From Silene conica (taxonomy: Eukaryota > Streptophyta > Magnoliopsida > Caryophyllales > Caryophyllaceae): 64,000 nt of DNA. The notes beneath the pieces are model-generated. The model was given only the letters and a program-made list of their open reading frames with translations. It made no database searches and was not told where the DNA came from. A program made the position numbers and the translations under genes. Shown here in pieces: positions 1 to 10,616 of the stretch. Each line of letters opens with the position of its first letter. Positions within the stretch are counted from its first letter, which is position 1. The DNA lies in NCBI GenBank assembly GCA_029255685.2, contig CM055313.2, positions 55,157,579 through 55,221,578 on the forward strand, given 5' to 3'.

Positions 1-1374
1 TGGTGGAGAGTGAGGGTGGAGAGACTGCATCCAAGTTTAGTATTCATACCGACGGTAGTTTGAGGTTCAGTGGGCGATGGTGTGTTCCGGATGTAGAGGA
101 CCTAAAGAAGAAGATCCTGATTGAAGCTCATGCTACTCCATATTCTGTTCACCCAGGGGGTGATAAGCTGTATAAAGACCTTAAGAAGACGTTCTGGTGG
201 CCTAACATGAAGAAGGAAGTCGCTGAGTTTGTTTCCAGGTGCTTGACATGTCAGAGAGTGAAAGGGGAGCATAAGAGACCTCAGGGGAAAGTTCAACCTT
301 TGGATGTACCAGAGTGGAAGTGGGAGAACGTTTCGATGGATTTTATCGTGGGGTTGCCTCGGACTCAGAGGGGCAACAACATGATTTGGGTGATTGTGGA
401 TCGTTTGACTAAGTCTGCGCATTATCCCGATGAAAGATACTTGGAGTAAAGCTGAGTTGGCTAAGTCATATGTGCAGAATGTGGTCAAATTGCATGGTGT
501 ACCCAAGGACATTGTTTCCGATCGAGACTCGAGGTTCATATCTAGATTTTGGCAGGAGTTGCAGGCAGCTTTGGGTACCCAATTGAAGATGAGTACTGCT
601 TTCCATCCAGCTACTGACGGTCAGACTGAGAGAACGATTCAGACCCTCGAGGATATGTTGAGGGCATGTGTACTCGAGTTCGGAGGATCTTGGGAGGATC
701 GACTGGGATTGATAGAGTTTTCGTATAACAACAGCTATCATGCCAGTATACGGATGACCCCTTTCGAGGCTCTATATGGGAGGAAGTGTCGGAGCCCTGT
801 GTGTTGGGATGATCGAGCTGATGTTGTGACCTTAGGGACAGATATGATCCAGGAGATGGTGGAGCAGGTTCAGATTATTCGACAGAGGATGAGGGCCGCT
901 CAGGATAGACAGAAGAGCTATGCAGATCTGAAGAGGAGTGAGATTTCATTCGAGGCGGGAGAGAAGGTACTACTGAAAGTATCTCCAATGAAGGGTGTGA
1001 TGAGATTCGGCAAGCGTGGCAAACTGAGTCAGAAATTTATTGGGCCGTTTGAGATCTTGGACAGAGTTGGAGAGGTGGCATATCGTTTAGTTTTACCTCC
1101 AACCCTATCCAAGGTCCATAATGTGTTCCATGTGTCTCATTTGAGGAAATATGTGAGTGATCCATCACATGTGCTTCAGCACGAGGTGATTGAGATAGAT
1201 GAGCAGTTGGCTTACGTTGAGACTCCGAAAGAAATTCTGGACAGGAAGGTACGAAAGACTCGCAATGGGGAGACGTCCTTGGTGAAATTTCTGTGGACCA
1301 ATCATAATCAGGAAGAGGCTACATGGGAGCCTGAGGCATCCATGAGAGAGCGTTACCCACATTTGTTTGATTGA
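1..1374 (+). pseudogene. gypsy pol C-terminus: integrase plus chromodomain, frameshifted
   Basis: The integrase inserts element cDNA into chromosomes. Visible parts in order: an HHCC zinc finger (His43, His50, Cys80, Cys83 of the first segment), the first core region around MDFIVGLP, the SDRDSRF and HPATDGQTER motifs holding the remaining catalytic Asp and Glu, and a C-terminal chromodomain ending in EEATWEPE and RYPHLFD at the stop (1372-1374). The frame breaks near position 424: the upstream frame runs off after SAHY and the downstream frame resumes at MKDTWSK. This is consistent with loss of about two bases. No other stop lies in the downstream 314 codons. Reading starts before the window, so protease, reverse transcriptase and RNase H are not visible. 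Confidence 0.92.
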
Positions 1375-1400
1375 GGTAAGTTACGCGGACGTAACTTTTC

Positions 1401-1541
1401 TTTAAGGGGGGTGGAATGTGATACTCTATGGTTTAAGTGAACTTTTTGTGATGTTTTGTGTTCCAAGTTCGTTTGGGTTGGTTGTTTGTCACCTAAGTGA
1501 GGAAGAACTTCGGGACAAAGTTCGTTTTAAGGGGGAGAGAC
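1401..1541 (+). other. duplicated polypurine-tract region before the 3' LTR
   Basis: Two similar stretches lie between the pol stop and the LTR. Each has a ...GTAACTTTTC or ...AAAGTTCGTTTT lead-in followed by a purine run (AAGGGGGGTGGAA near 1404, AAGGGGGAGAGA near 1529) and a TGT(G/A)AT start. Only the second joins TGTAATAACCC, the start that pairs with the LTR's right end. The first looks like a duplicated PPT and LTR-start sequence now inside the element. Confidence 0.6.
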
Positions 1542-2183
1542 TGTAATAACCCGAATTTTTATTCGTATTATTGTTTTATATAATTGTTGAGTCGATAGTT
1601 ATAAACGCTTTTGCATTCGATAACTAAAATAGATGAATGGTTTTGAGGTTTAGACATGTCGACTAAGGGGTTCGAGCTCGGGACCTTCTGATCACTTGGG
1701 CCTCGTTTTGTGTGTCAACACAAAATAGCCCATACACGTTTACACCTTACCCATACTAAACCCTAATCCACAACAAACACATCACCCTACCACCTATATA
1801 CCGTCAAAATAAGAAGGGTTTTACCCTATTTCTAATTTACCTTTCACTCAACCCACACCCTTACACTTCTGCCGCCACCACACGGAGTATACAGAAGGTG
1901 TTCACGGCCAGTATAGTCGTACCTAGAGGCATTCGTTCTGATCTAAAGTAGGTACGTGCAAACATGTGTATTCTTACTGTTATATGTCGCATATTTGTAT
2001 AATGATTTAAGCGTGTTTATTGGTCTCGAGGCTGCTGTTATGGGTGTAGTTATAATCTATGGGTTTGGTGTGTCACGTCTGACCCTTGTTGTGAGTATGT
2101 CGACCACCGTATGACGTCGGGTTAGGGGCTGATGGTTTCGAGTCCTTCTAAATTACATTTCCTTATGTTTTATTATTCCTATG

Positions 2184-2240
<57 letters not shown>
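2184..2240 (+). repeat. (ATT)n microsatellite
   Basis: About 19 uninterrupted ATT units inside the LTR, followed by a short degenerate tail to about 2272. Likely polymorphic. Confidence 0.95.
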
Positions 2241-2724
2241 GCTATTATTAATGTTAGTATTATTATTATTTTATTGTTAATCGGTGTTTTATTATTTCCA
2301 TACGGTTTTGGGTCGTGTTAATTGAAGATGCGAGTCGGGAATTATTTAAGTCGGGGGAGTTCTATGTTTATTTTTGGAAGGTTTCTATGATTGGAAAGTT
2401 TCTATTTTTGGAAACTTTCCACTTATGGGAGGTTTCTATTTATAGTAAGTATGGTTGTTAAGGGGTTCGGGAAGGTTATTAATTCATTACGTATACCTGT
2501 TTAGGTAGCGGGTTTCGCGTGGAACATTTCTAAACAAGCCTCAGATTTATCTGCGTTTCCTGCTATTTCAGGTAGGGGAATACTGTATACCTGGTGATGA
2601 GTAATTGTTAATATCAGATGTTATCTCTTTATATCTTATTGTATGAATGGTATTATATTGTATTCAATTGACTGAATATTTATGTGATACAATACGATGT
2701 GGCTTTTATTGGGTCTTGTGATAC

Positions 2725-2843
2725 GGTGCGGAGTTGATTTTGGTGTTGGATCGGTGCGGAGTTTATTTGGTGTTGGATCGGTGCGGAGTTTATTTGGTGT
2801 TGGATTGGTGCGGAGTTTATTTGGCGTTGGATCGGTGCGGAGT
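2725..2843 (+). repeat. 27-bp tandem repeat in LTR
   Basis: Five starts of GGTGCGGAG at 2725, 2753, 2780, 2807 and 2834 give one unit of 28 bp and then units of 27 bp. The unit is GGTGCGGAGTTTATTTGG followed by TGTTGGATC, with few differences. A short open frame across it is only the repeat read in phase. Confidence 0.93.
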
Positions 2844-3631
2844 ATATTATATTGTTGGTTTATTTATTTTTTCCTCTACTCAACCTCGTGGTTGACCCTG
2901 TGTATTCGTGATCACCTGTGATGAACCAAATTATTGGGGAGCAGATTGACAGGTGGCTGAGACTAAGGGGAGCTATGGGAGATAGAGCTTGGATCCGGAC
3001 CAGACTAAAGTCTAGATTACCTTAGTCAGTTTAGCATGAGTTGTACTTTCTTTATTTTTACAAGACAGTTGGATACAGTTGTAAGAACATGTTATGAGTT
3101 TAACTTTAATTAAAGTACTGTTTATCTTCCTTTGTATCTACTACCTCGGGAAACCGAGATGGTAACACCCTTACTTATCTGAGGAGTCCTAGTACAGGCC
3201 CTTAAATAAATGGGGGTGTTACAAAATATAACCTCCTATACCCATTTTAACTCATATTATGACTATTTATCTCATAAAATTCATAATCCATGCATAATAA
3301 CTTCATTTGTTATGAAAATTTATATACAATATATAAAATATGCATATGAGAACATATCAAAAAATCTCGGTCAGAAACTATGTTTAACTATTTTTCCCAT
3401 TAATTGTTGTTTAAAATCGATTTAAACATCAAAAATATACAAATAAATATAAAAATGAACAATAAAAATCCATAAAATTATTTTTATGTCCTAAAACTAT
3501 TTTAGAAACAGAAACTTTAACATGCAAAATTATTTTGTGATTTATCATAATAAACACAATAATTTCGAAATATGTATGTTAATCCGTTTAACATATAACA
3601 TGAATCCGATGATGCATGCAACAACTGTAAT

Positions 3632-3643
3632 GCTCTGATACCA
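3632..3643 (-). other. Copia primer-binding site (initiator tRNA-Met type)
   Basis: On the minus strand this reads TGGTATCAGAGC, the classic plant LTR-retrotransposon PBS complementary to the 3' end of initiator tRNA-Met. It lies two bases from the LTR end, which fixes the element's orientation and the LTR boundary. Confidence 0.85.
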
Positions 3644-3645
3644 CT

Positions 3646-4955
3646 TGTTAGAAATGAAATTCCAGATTTTATACTCATATCTAATGTGAGTTTTGTTTCT
3701 TTAAGTTTAGGTTTAAAACTTAATAGGATCTTATGCATGCATGATGATTACACAAGATGGATGAATGTCCTTACAATGGTTTTAGAAGGTTTATACTCAA
3801 TAATCACCTATTATGCGAGTATTCAAAAACGAAATACCCTTACAACGATCTAACATAAAACCGTCTCCAAAAGATACGTATCAAGGACCTAATCTCAAAC
3901 CAACACAATTTTTGTTACTAGAAAAATTGTATTAGTAAACTAGAACTAATAATAATATTATCCTTAATATTATTAGTATTGGAAATAATGTTTACTTAGA
4001 AAACTAATTTTCTTAGTACTACTAGCATGAATGAGGTTGTAGTATGAGATGAGTATATGCATCAATAAATGATCACTTAAAAACTAGTAAACTTGAGGTG
4101 GTAGATAATGTAATATTTGTAGAGCAACAATGCTCACATGAGTGAGCATATGACCGACCATGTCAAGCCACCGACCATGTCAAGCCCTTATGGCCTATGC
4201 ATGCTCTCTTACACTCTTACACAAAAGCTCAAAATATGCCTTACACATATTCTTTATGTACCTTACACACAATCCTCTTATTTACTTACACACACAACCT
4301 AATAACATACTATATACTACACGGCTGAAATGAGGTTCAAAATGGACCCATTTTATCTTTGTCAATTGTGTTAATTTGTAACATGTCACACATGTTGCAT
4401 AACACATGACCCAATTTGTTAATTATGAAATTTTAACTATTAAAATTTATAATTCACAATTTTATGACATTTAAATAATTATACTAACAATTCGAAATTA
4501 TTATTGTATAAAAATGTAATATCATAATTTTAATTACAACTCTTTGTAATTTTATGATCAACCGTGTTAATTCTCGATTTAATCGTTTCCTAAACGAATA
4601 AATAAAGACGAGTAATAAAACGATTTTATTACTTTGACTATTATTATTATATATAATCCCATTATAAAATATTTGGCATGTAAAAATTATTTCCAAATTT
4701 CCAGTTATTAATTAATTCGTATCCAATACGATATTAATTAATTATTCCATTGAGACGGAATTCCCTAAAGATATGACCTTAAGGGATCAACTGATCACCA
4801 ACATCATATGACGATAATGTCAAACTCTAGACAACCAATCATTATCGGTAAATGTTGATCAGTCGACTTTAAAAGATTAACACTCCCAATTGTGTTTTAT
4901 TCAAATGAGTTTTAATTATGTCAACACACTATTGTCGAGGACACTTCCTCCAACA
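3646..4955 (-). repeat. Copia LTR (1310 bp)
   Basis: In plus coordinates the LTR runs from TGTTAGAAATG to CTTCCTCCAACA; on its own strand it starts TGTTGGAGGAAGTGTCC and ends ATTTCTAACA beside the PBS. No coding frame. It contains an inverted pair around 4789-4863 (GATCAACTGATCA and TGTTGATCAGTCGA). Confidence 0.7.
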
Positions 4956-5285
4956 TTAGGTACATATACTATGTAAATAGGTACGAAATTACTATGTCAC
5001 GATCAATAATTGAATTTCTCCGTATAATTCGTAAAATTTGCGAATCATGATGAATTGACAGATTCTTATAAAATTAGTTTTTCCATATAACCAAGGATTA
5101 GAAAATGAAATTCCGCTGAGACATTGGCCGAAAAATTTAAAAAGGCTTTAATTTCACACTTTGAAAAAGTAAAGGGGTTAATTACTGTTAAGGGGTTAGA
5201 TTTTACAATTCACTAAAATAAAGTGGTATAATTACCACTTTCCTGTATTTTTGTAATTAGCTCGACTGCTACTTTAAAATTGTTT
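4956..5285. other. unassigned AT-rich sequence
   Basis: About 330 bases between the Copia LTR and the GATGTGGGA array. I see no gene, no long repeat and no clear terminal structure. Confidence 0.6.
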
Positions 5286-6588
5286 GATACCATATTTTCT
5301 TTCTTTATTTTCCTACTTTTTTGATGTGGGATATATTACTTTTCTTAATTAAAATTTTAAAGCTATTTTATAGCTTATTTTCTTTCTTTATTGTCCTCAT
5401 TTTTCAATGTGAGGTATATATATTCCTATTTCTAGTTAAAATATAAAATCATAAAAAGAAATTTAAAATAGCTCATAATTTTTCAATGTGGGATGTATTG
5501 TCACTCCTTATATTTTAAAAAAACATTTCTTTATTCTCCTATTTTTTATACCCTATTTTTTTCTTTATTCTCCTAACTTTTCGATGTAGGATATATATTA
5601 CCCTACTTTGAATTAAAATCTAAAAAAAATTAAGTGTTATAAAAAAGTATATCTATTTTTTTTCTTTGTTTCCCTAATCGTTCGATGTGGGATACACTCT
5701 ACTCCTAACCAAAATTTATAAAATATTTAAAATGTAAAATTGTGTTCTATTTTTTTTCACATTTCTAGTTAAAATATAAAACATTAAAAAGAAGTTTAAA
5801 ATAGCTCCTAATTTTTTTAATGTGGGATGTATTGTAACTCCTACTTGTATTTTAAAAAACATTTAAATTCTAAAATTGATTTATACCCTATTTTTTTTCT
5901 TTATTCCCCTAACTTTTCGATGTGGGATATATATTGCACTACTTCTAATTAAAATCTAAAAAAAGTTAAATAAGTGTTTTGAAAAAGTATATCTGTTTTA
6001 TTTTCTTTGTTTCCCTAATTTTTTGAGATACACTCTACTCCTAACTAAAATTTATAAAATATTTAAAATATAAAGTTGTGTTCTATTTTTTTTCCTTTAT
6101 TCCCTTACTTTTTTTATGCGGGATATATTTCCACTTCTAATTAAAATCTAAAAATTTAAAAAATTTAAATAAGTAGTTTATAATAGCCCTTAATTTTTTT
6201 GATGTGGGATGTAATACCACTCTTAATTATAATTTAAAATTTTTAAAAATATTCAAATTCTATAATTTTTTGGTGTGGGATTTATAGTCACTCCTAATTT
6301 TATTCACCTAACTTTTCGATGTGGGATATATTGTTAGTTCTCTAATTAAAATGAAAAAAATTAAATACGTGTTTTAAAAACCTTGAAAAAAAAAAAATAA
6401 GTAGTTGAAAAAAGCTCCTAATTTTTTGATGTATGAATTGTCACCATACTTATAATTTAAAAAACATTTAAATTCTAAAACTGTTTTATACCCTATTTTT
6501 TTTATTCCCTTAACTTTTCGATGTGGGATAGATAAGTAGTTTATAACAGCCCATAGTTTTTTGATGTGGGATGTAATGTCACCCCTAA
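5286..6588 (+). repeat. GATGTGGGA tandem array, left part
   Basis: An AT-rich array of diverged units of roughly 60-130 bp. Each has a pyrimidine run (TTTCTTTATTCCCCTAA), then CTTTTCGATGTGGGATAT, then CACTCCTAATTAAAATCTAAA. I count about 15 copies of the GATGTGGGA core or close variants (for example near 5322, 5683, 5920, 6201, 6271, 6318, 6520 and 6562). Subtypes ending ATGTAATGTCACCCC, TTATAGCCACTCC or ACACTCTACTCC recur in order, which suggests a higher-order unit of roughly 335-380 bp. The array is cut at 6588 by the Helitron and resumes at 18099. No coding capacity. Confidence 0.8.
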
Positions 6589-6590
6589 TC

Positions 6591-8663
6591 TATATAATAA
6601 CATAAAAAGGCATCTTGAGCCCCTATTGAGATGACACGTAAGCTCCGATTCTAATTGACACGTGTCACCAACAATTCTACATGTCATTCTACAATATCTA
6701 CTAAAGAAATAAAAAAACAAAAAAAAGTTCTACTCGTCTCTTCATCTTCAAGCTCATTATATTACTCATTACTCACCGTTATTAGTTATTAGTCATCATT
6801 ATTAATATCATCATTTCAATTTCCCTCTAATTATGTGAGTAGTGCTCTTCAATTATGCATTCTCTTGATCTCCCCTTTGATGAGAATACTAATAACCTCT
6901 ATCAAATTTTAATTAATTTACAAGAATATTTAACATTTTAAGTCTTATATATAAACTTTTTAATGCCTTATATCTCATGCATTCCATCACAATTCTTGTA
7001 CTAAAAGACTAACTTAAATAATGTGCCATGACATATTTTAAGGTGACATGACAATTTAAATGTGACATGATAAGTTTTAATTTGACATGGATTATCAATT
7101 TATTATTTGTCATTAATTTAATTCATTTATCTATAGATCTATAAATAAAATAAAATGGCAAATCAAAAGTATCTCATTACCACATTAAAATCTTATCAAA
7201 TTATCTCATTATATCTAAAATTTTATTAAAAAGCTACTTAAAACATTGATTAAATCTGTAAAATTTTATTAAAAGGCTACTTAAAACATTGATTAAATGT
7301 CATATAGACATCGACGGAATGCTACATACCACGTCATTGTATACATAGTTGTCAAACTCATTCATCATCAAACAACATACACAAATCTATAATATCTATA
7401 AAGGATACTTGGAGTAAACTAAAATGATTTTGATATCACAAAATATTTTTCATCTTCTAGCATAATTAATCTTCTCCTATCTATCCAATAATTAACCATG
7501 CCTCATTCAACTCCCGTATTAACTTTAAAATAATTCTATAAATGTAATTAAAAGTATACTTGGGACAAATTAAAAGTCTATATTGATTTTAATGTCACAA
7601 AACAATTTTCATCTTTTAGCATAATTACTCTTCTTTATCTATACAATAATTGATCATCACTCATTCAACTCTCGTATTAAATTTGCAATAATTTTTATCA
7701 CAATTAAAATTATATAAAATGACTCATAAACTACAACCTTTTGAATGCCAAAACCATCACCTTTTTTTCCCAATTAATATTATTGTCACTAAATTTTAAT
7801 ATACATCATTCAACTTCTAGATTAACATTATTTAACCTCTTTCTATTTAAGATTGTTTCTTTATTTCTTATAAAATAGTCATGTGATGGGGAAAAATTTG
7901 AGTAGTTTATTTGATTTTCTTTGAATTTTGTAAGATAAATTATTAATTTGTGTTGTTTTTTGTTTGTCTAATATTGTGTAGGTGGGTGTGAATGTGTTTT
8001 CATAAAATCGTTGGCTTAGCTAACTAACAATGCCATGCACAAGTAAATTTTAGACAATTAGTAAATTAAATCTTCGATTTCTCTTTGAAAGTGTTTTTAA
8101 TTTCTAAGCTATATAATTAAATTTTGAAATTTATGAAAGTTAATTTTAAAGGGTGATATTTTAGTATAAAATATGCATTTTTAATAGCGAATTTGATTTG
8201 ATTTTCTTTGAAAAACCAATATTTTGATTACTATTTTTTTTATCAAAAGTGACTTGATAGACATCTTTGCATGTATTTTTTTTTATAAATTATACGGGTT
8301 ATTAATTATCATATATAATCGAGTGTCCTATATAAATACCTAAATAGATACATTATACATTTATACCCCTAAAAAATGGACCTTAATTTTTTTTGCCAAA
8401 AACTCATGTTACACTTTTATTTTCAGTTATCATTATTATCTTACTAAAATATTGTCATTTATATTATTTAAACGATAGATCATTTAAAAGGAACAATAGT
8501 TAAGCGTAAAAATTAGACCGATCTTTATACCTAAAAAAATGGACCATGTCCTACACCCCTTTTTTCATCCACCATTATTATCTTATTACAAATTATTGTC
8601 ATTTATGTTATTTAGACCATCGATAATTCTAAAAGAATGAGAGTTAATCATAAAAATTAGACC
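6591..8663. other. Helitron interior, left segment
   Basis: AT-rich, without a credible gene. It holds GTGACATGACA-type repeats (about 7020-7100), several 5'-end-like motifs of the form TCTRTAAAATTTTATTAAAA followed by GGC (about 7200-7260, 7393, 7535), and a direct duplication of a stretch around CATCTTCTAGCATAATTA (7450 and 7610). Confidence 0.6.
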
Positions 8664-9396
8664 TATCATGTAAAACCCCTCGCGAAAGCGGAAATTTAAA
8701 CATACAAAAGTACTAAAAATGCAGCGGAATTTAAACTTTTTAAAGTAAACTAACAACATGCGAGAAGTCTTAAACTGAAACGGAAACCGAAACTGGAATA
8801 AAACCAAAATAGATAAGTAACAGTTCTAAGTATCAAAAACAAATATATACATCAGCCTGGGATGGAACATCCCTACAGGCACCAAAACAAATGTATCGAA
8901 AGTCTAAGAGTCTAGCTAGGTGATATAAGGTAAGTCATATGATGACAACAGGATCATCACTCGCTAGCCCTCTCGTAACCCTGCTCCAACCTGCATGTAC
9001 CTACATACATGAAAACATGTACGCCACAATCAGTGGGGAGTGACTAGAGTTCTCCTAGCCACCTTTTGTGACAACACGTAACACATAAAACAATACAGAA
9101 TACTCCAACATATATCAACATGTGAAGCATAAACATCTCATCATCTGATTTCTTGCTATCATGCGATTACAATGCACGGCTCTCAACCAACTTCATAAAC
9201 AAATAGGAAGGAGAGCCGGTTTCCCTACTGGTTACCCAGTCGGGGGGTCTTTCAATCCAACTATTTATGAAACCGAACAAGAGTCACCCAATGCCTTGGA
9301 TGATCAAACCATAACTCAAACAAATATACATGTACTCATCATTATCAATATCTATATCTGACACGTACCAACTCAAGGCAAGCAGATAAGTTCAGC

Positions 9397-9972
9397 AAGT
9401 AAAAGGTTCAGCGGTCAACTTAAGACATAACCTAATACTAAAACATTCAGCAAGTGTAGAGGTTCAGCGGTCAACTTAAGACATAACCTAAACACCAACA
9501 CATTCAGCAAACAAGGACTCAGAGGCCAACTTAAGGCATGGACCTGCCAATCAGCAAGACACTAGACTCAGCGGCCAACTTAAGGCATAGACTAGCATCC
9601 AAAAGTAAAGGACTCAGAGGCCAGCTTAAGGCATGTCCCTTCACCGCATCACAAGGTACTAAACTCAGAGGCCAGCTTAAGGCATGTTCTAGCACCAAAC
9701 ATCTGCACCCCGGGCAAGGTGTCAGTTCCTTAGCTACCCCGTTGTGCAGATGCTCTACTCGCCAGACTCAGAAGCCAACTTAAGGCATGTTCTTACGCGA
9801 TCACTATCACACATGTCTGAACTCAGAGGCCAGCTTAAGGCATGTTCCAGACACGACAAACATACACATATAGGGCTCAGAGGCCAACTTAAGGCATATC
9901 CCCATATATGACAAAAAACTCACGTATTAAGTTCAGAGGCCAGCTTAAGGCATAACTTAATACGCATCAATA
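9397..9972 (-). repeat. array of ten hairpin units with fixed core and covarying arms
   Basis: The core TCAGAGGCCARCTTAAGGCA (plus strand) starts at 9408, 9464, 9519, 9568, 9614, 9665, 9768, 9823, 9877 and 9933. The 9-12 bases on either side differ from unit to unit but are complementary to each other. Examples: ACGTATTAAGT left and AACTTAATACG right of the tenth core; GGTACTAAAC and GTTCTAGCACC around the sixth; TGTCTGAAC and GTTCCAGACA around the eighth. Each unit can therefore fold into a stem of about 10 bp with a loop of about 21 nt carrying palindromic CTTAAG. The wide gap between units six and seven holds a separate perfect 9-bp stem, CATCTGCAC (9700-9708) with GTGCAGATG (9744-9752). 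Confidence 0.85.
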
Positions 9973-10261
9973 CAATATCAACCAAAGTCTATGAACTAAT
10001 CTGTAGTTCTACTTTTCTTAACTTCTAATCAACACTTAATTGACCCCGGGAACTAAGTTGAGGGAGAGCCGGTTTCCCTTTCGGTTACCCGACCGGGGGG
10101 TCTCTATCCTTACTCCATTCCCGAACCCAATAAAATGTTGCCCATCCTCCGGGGACCTCAAATACATGTCACGGGTATACACAACGAGTTTCAATCAAAA
10201 CCGATTAACCGTTTGAAAGTTACAATTGAATTACGAAACCAAAATATGCTACAGGGGTTCC

Positions 10262-10616
10262 CAGCCGGTCCACCGGCTGGCAACCCAGCCTTCTTTTCTT
10301 TCTTTTAAAAACACAACGACAACACAAAGGACTCCCAGCCGGTCGGCAGGCAGCCGGTCGGCCGGCTGGGAATCTATTTCCCTAACCTTCACAATTTCGT
10401 ACACCAACCCACGCGTACTCCCAGTCGGCTGGCAGGCGGCCGGTCTGCCGGCTGGGCTCCCTTTCTTTCCTATGTTCTTCGCAAACAACACAAGACACTA
10501 CACATGAGACTACCAGCCGGTTGGCAGGCAGCCGGTCGGCCGGCTGGCAGTCCTGAGGCCAAATTTTCCCAAAATCACAAAAACACAAAGAACACTCCCA
10601 GCCGGTCGACCGGCTC
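10262..10616 (-). repeat. cluster of five CAGCCGG palindromic modules in the solo LTR
   Basis: Three full 33-nt modules have 12-nt arms and a 9-nt spacer: 10336-10368, 10422-10454 and 10514-10546, each opening CAG(C/T)CGG and closing CCGGCTG. Two short 18-nt versions (10262-10279 and 10599-10616) are simple palindromes, such as CAGCCGGTCCACCGGCTG. They lie 74-92 bp apart in otherwise AT-rich sequence. Open frames on both strands here are by-products of the GC-rich repeats. Confidence 0.88.

Larger units (their letters stand above)
1..3223 (+). mobile_element. Ty3/gypsy chromovirus (Tekay/Del-like), 3' portion
   Basis: This is the 3' part of a plus-strand LTR retrotransposon that continues beyond the left edge. 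In order it shows the end of RNase H/integrase linker sequence, the integrase, a C-terminal chromodomain, purine-rich tracts and a 1682 bp 3' LTR. The LTR ends are paired: TGTAATAACCC at the left and GGGTGTTACA at the right. Integrase with a terminal chromodomain is the hallmark of chromoviruses, and the long LTR fits the Tekay clade. The element interrupts a minus-strand Copia remnant that begins at 3224. The 5' half lies outside the window, so the target duplication cannot be tested. Confidence 0.9.
1542..3223 (+). repeat. 3' LTR of the Tekay-like element
   Basis: The LTR starts TGTAATAACCCG right after a purine tract and ends GGGTGTTACA, an imperfect inverted repeat of the start. Its length is 1682 bp. 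It contains no coding frame. It holds a pure ATT microsatellite (about 2184-2240) and a 27-bp tandem array (2725-2843). The bases after it (AAATA) would be the target duplication. Confidence 0.88.
3224..4955 (-). mobile_element. Ty1/copia remnant: 5' LTR, PBS and leader fragment
   Basis: A minus-strand Copia-type element is represented by its 5' LTR (3646-4955), a primer-binding site next to it (3632-3643) and about 410 bp of leader (3224-3631) with no coding frame. The leader is cut by the Tekay-like insertion at 3223, so the rest lies left of the window. The LTR resembles that of the complete Copia at 45883-59214 in its ends (TGTTGG...) and in an internal stretch with GATCAACTGATCACCA. Confidence 0.7.

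Noticed and set aside
1416..1541. LTR start at the first TGTGATAC
   Set aside because: The right end GGGTGTTACA pairs with TGTAATAACCC at 1542, not with TGTGATACTC.
2697..2921. 74-codon frame with a repeated FGVGSVRSL peptide
   Set aside because: It is the 27-bp tandem repeat inside a noncoding LTR read in phase.
9397..9972. CRISPR-like look: 20-nt repeats with unique spacers of 26-36 nt
   Set aside because: This is plant LTR sequence with no cas genes, and the spacers are built of arms complementary to each other across each repeat, which CRISPR spacers are not.
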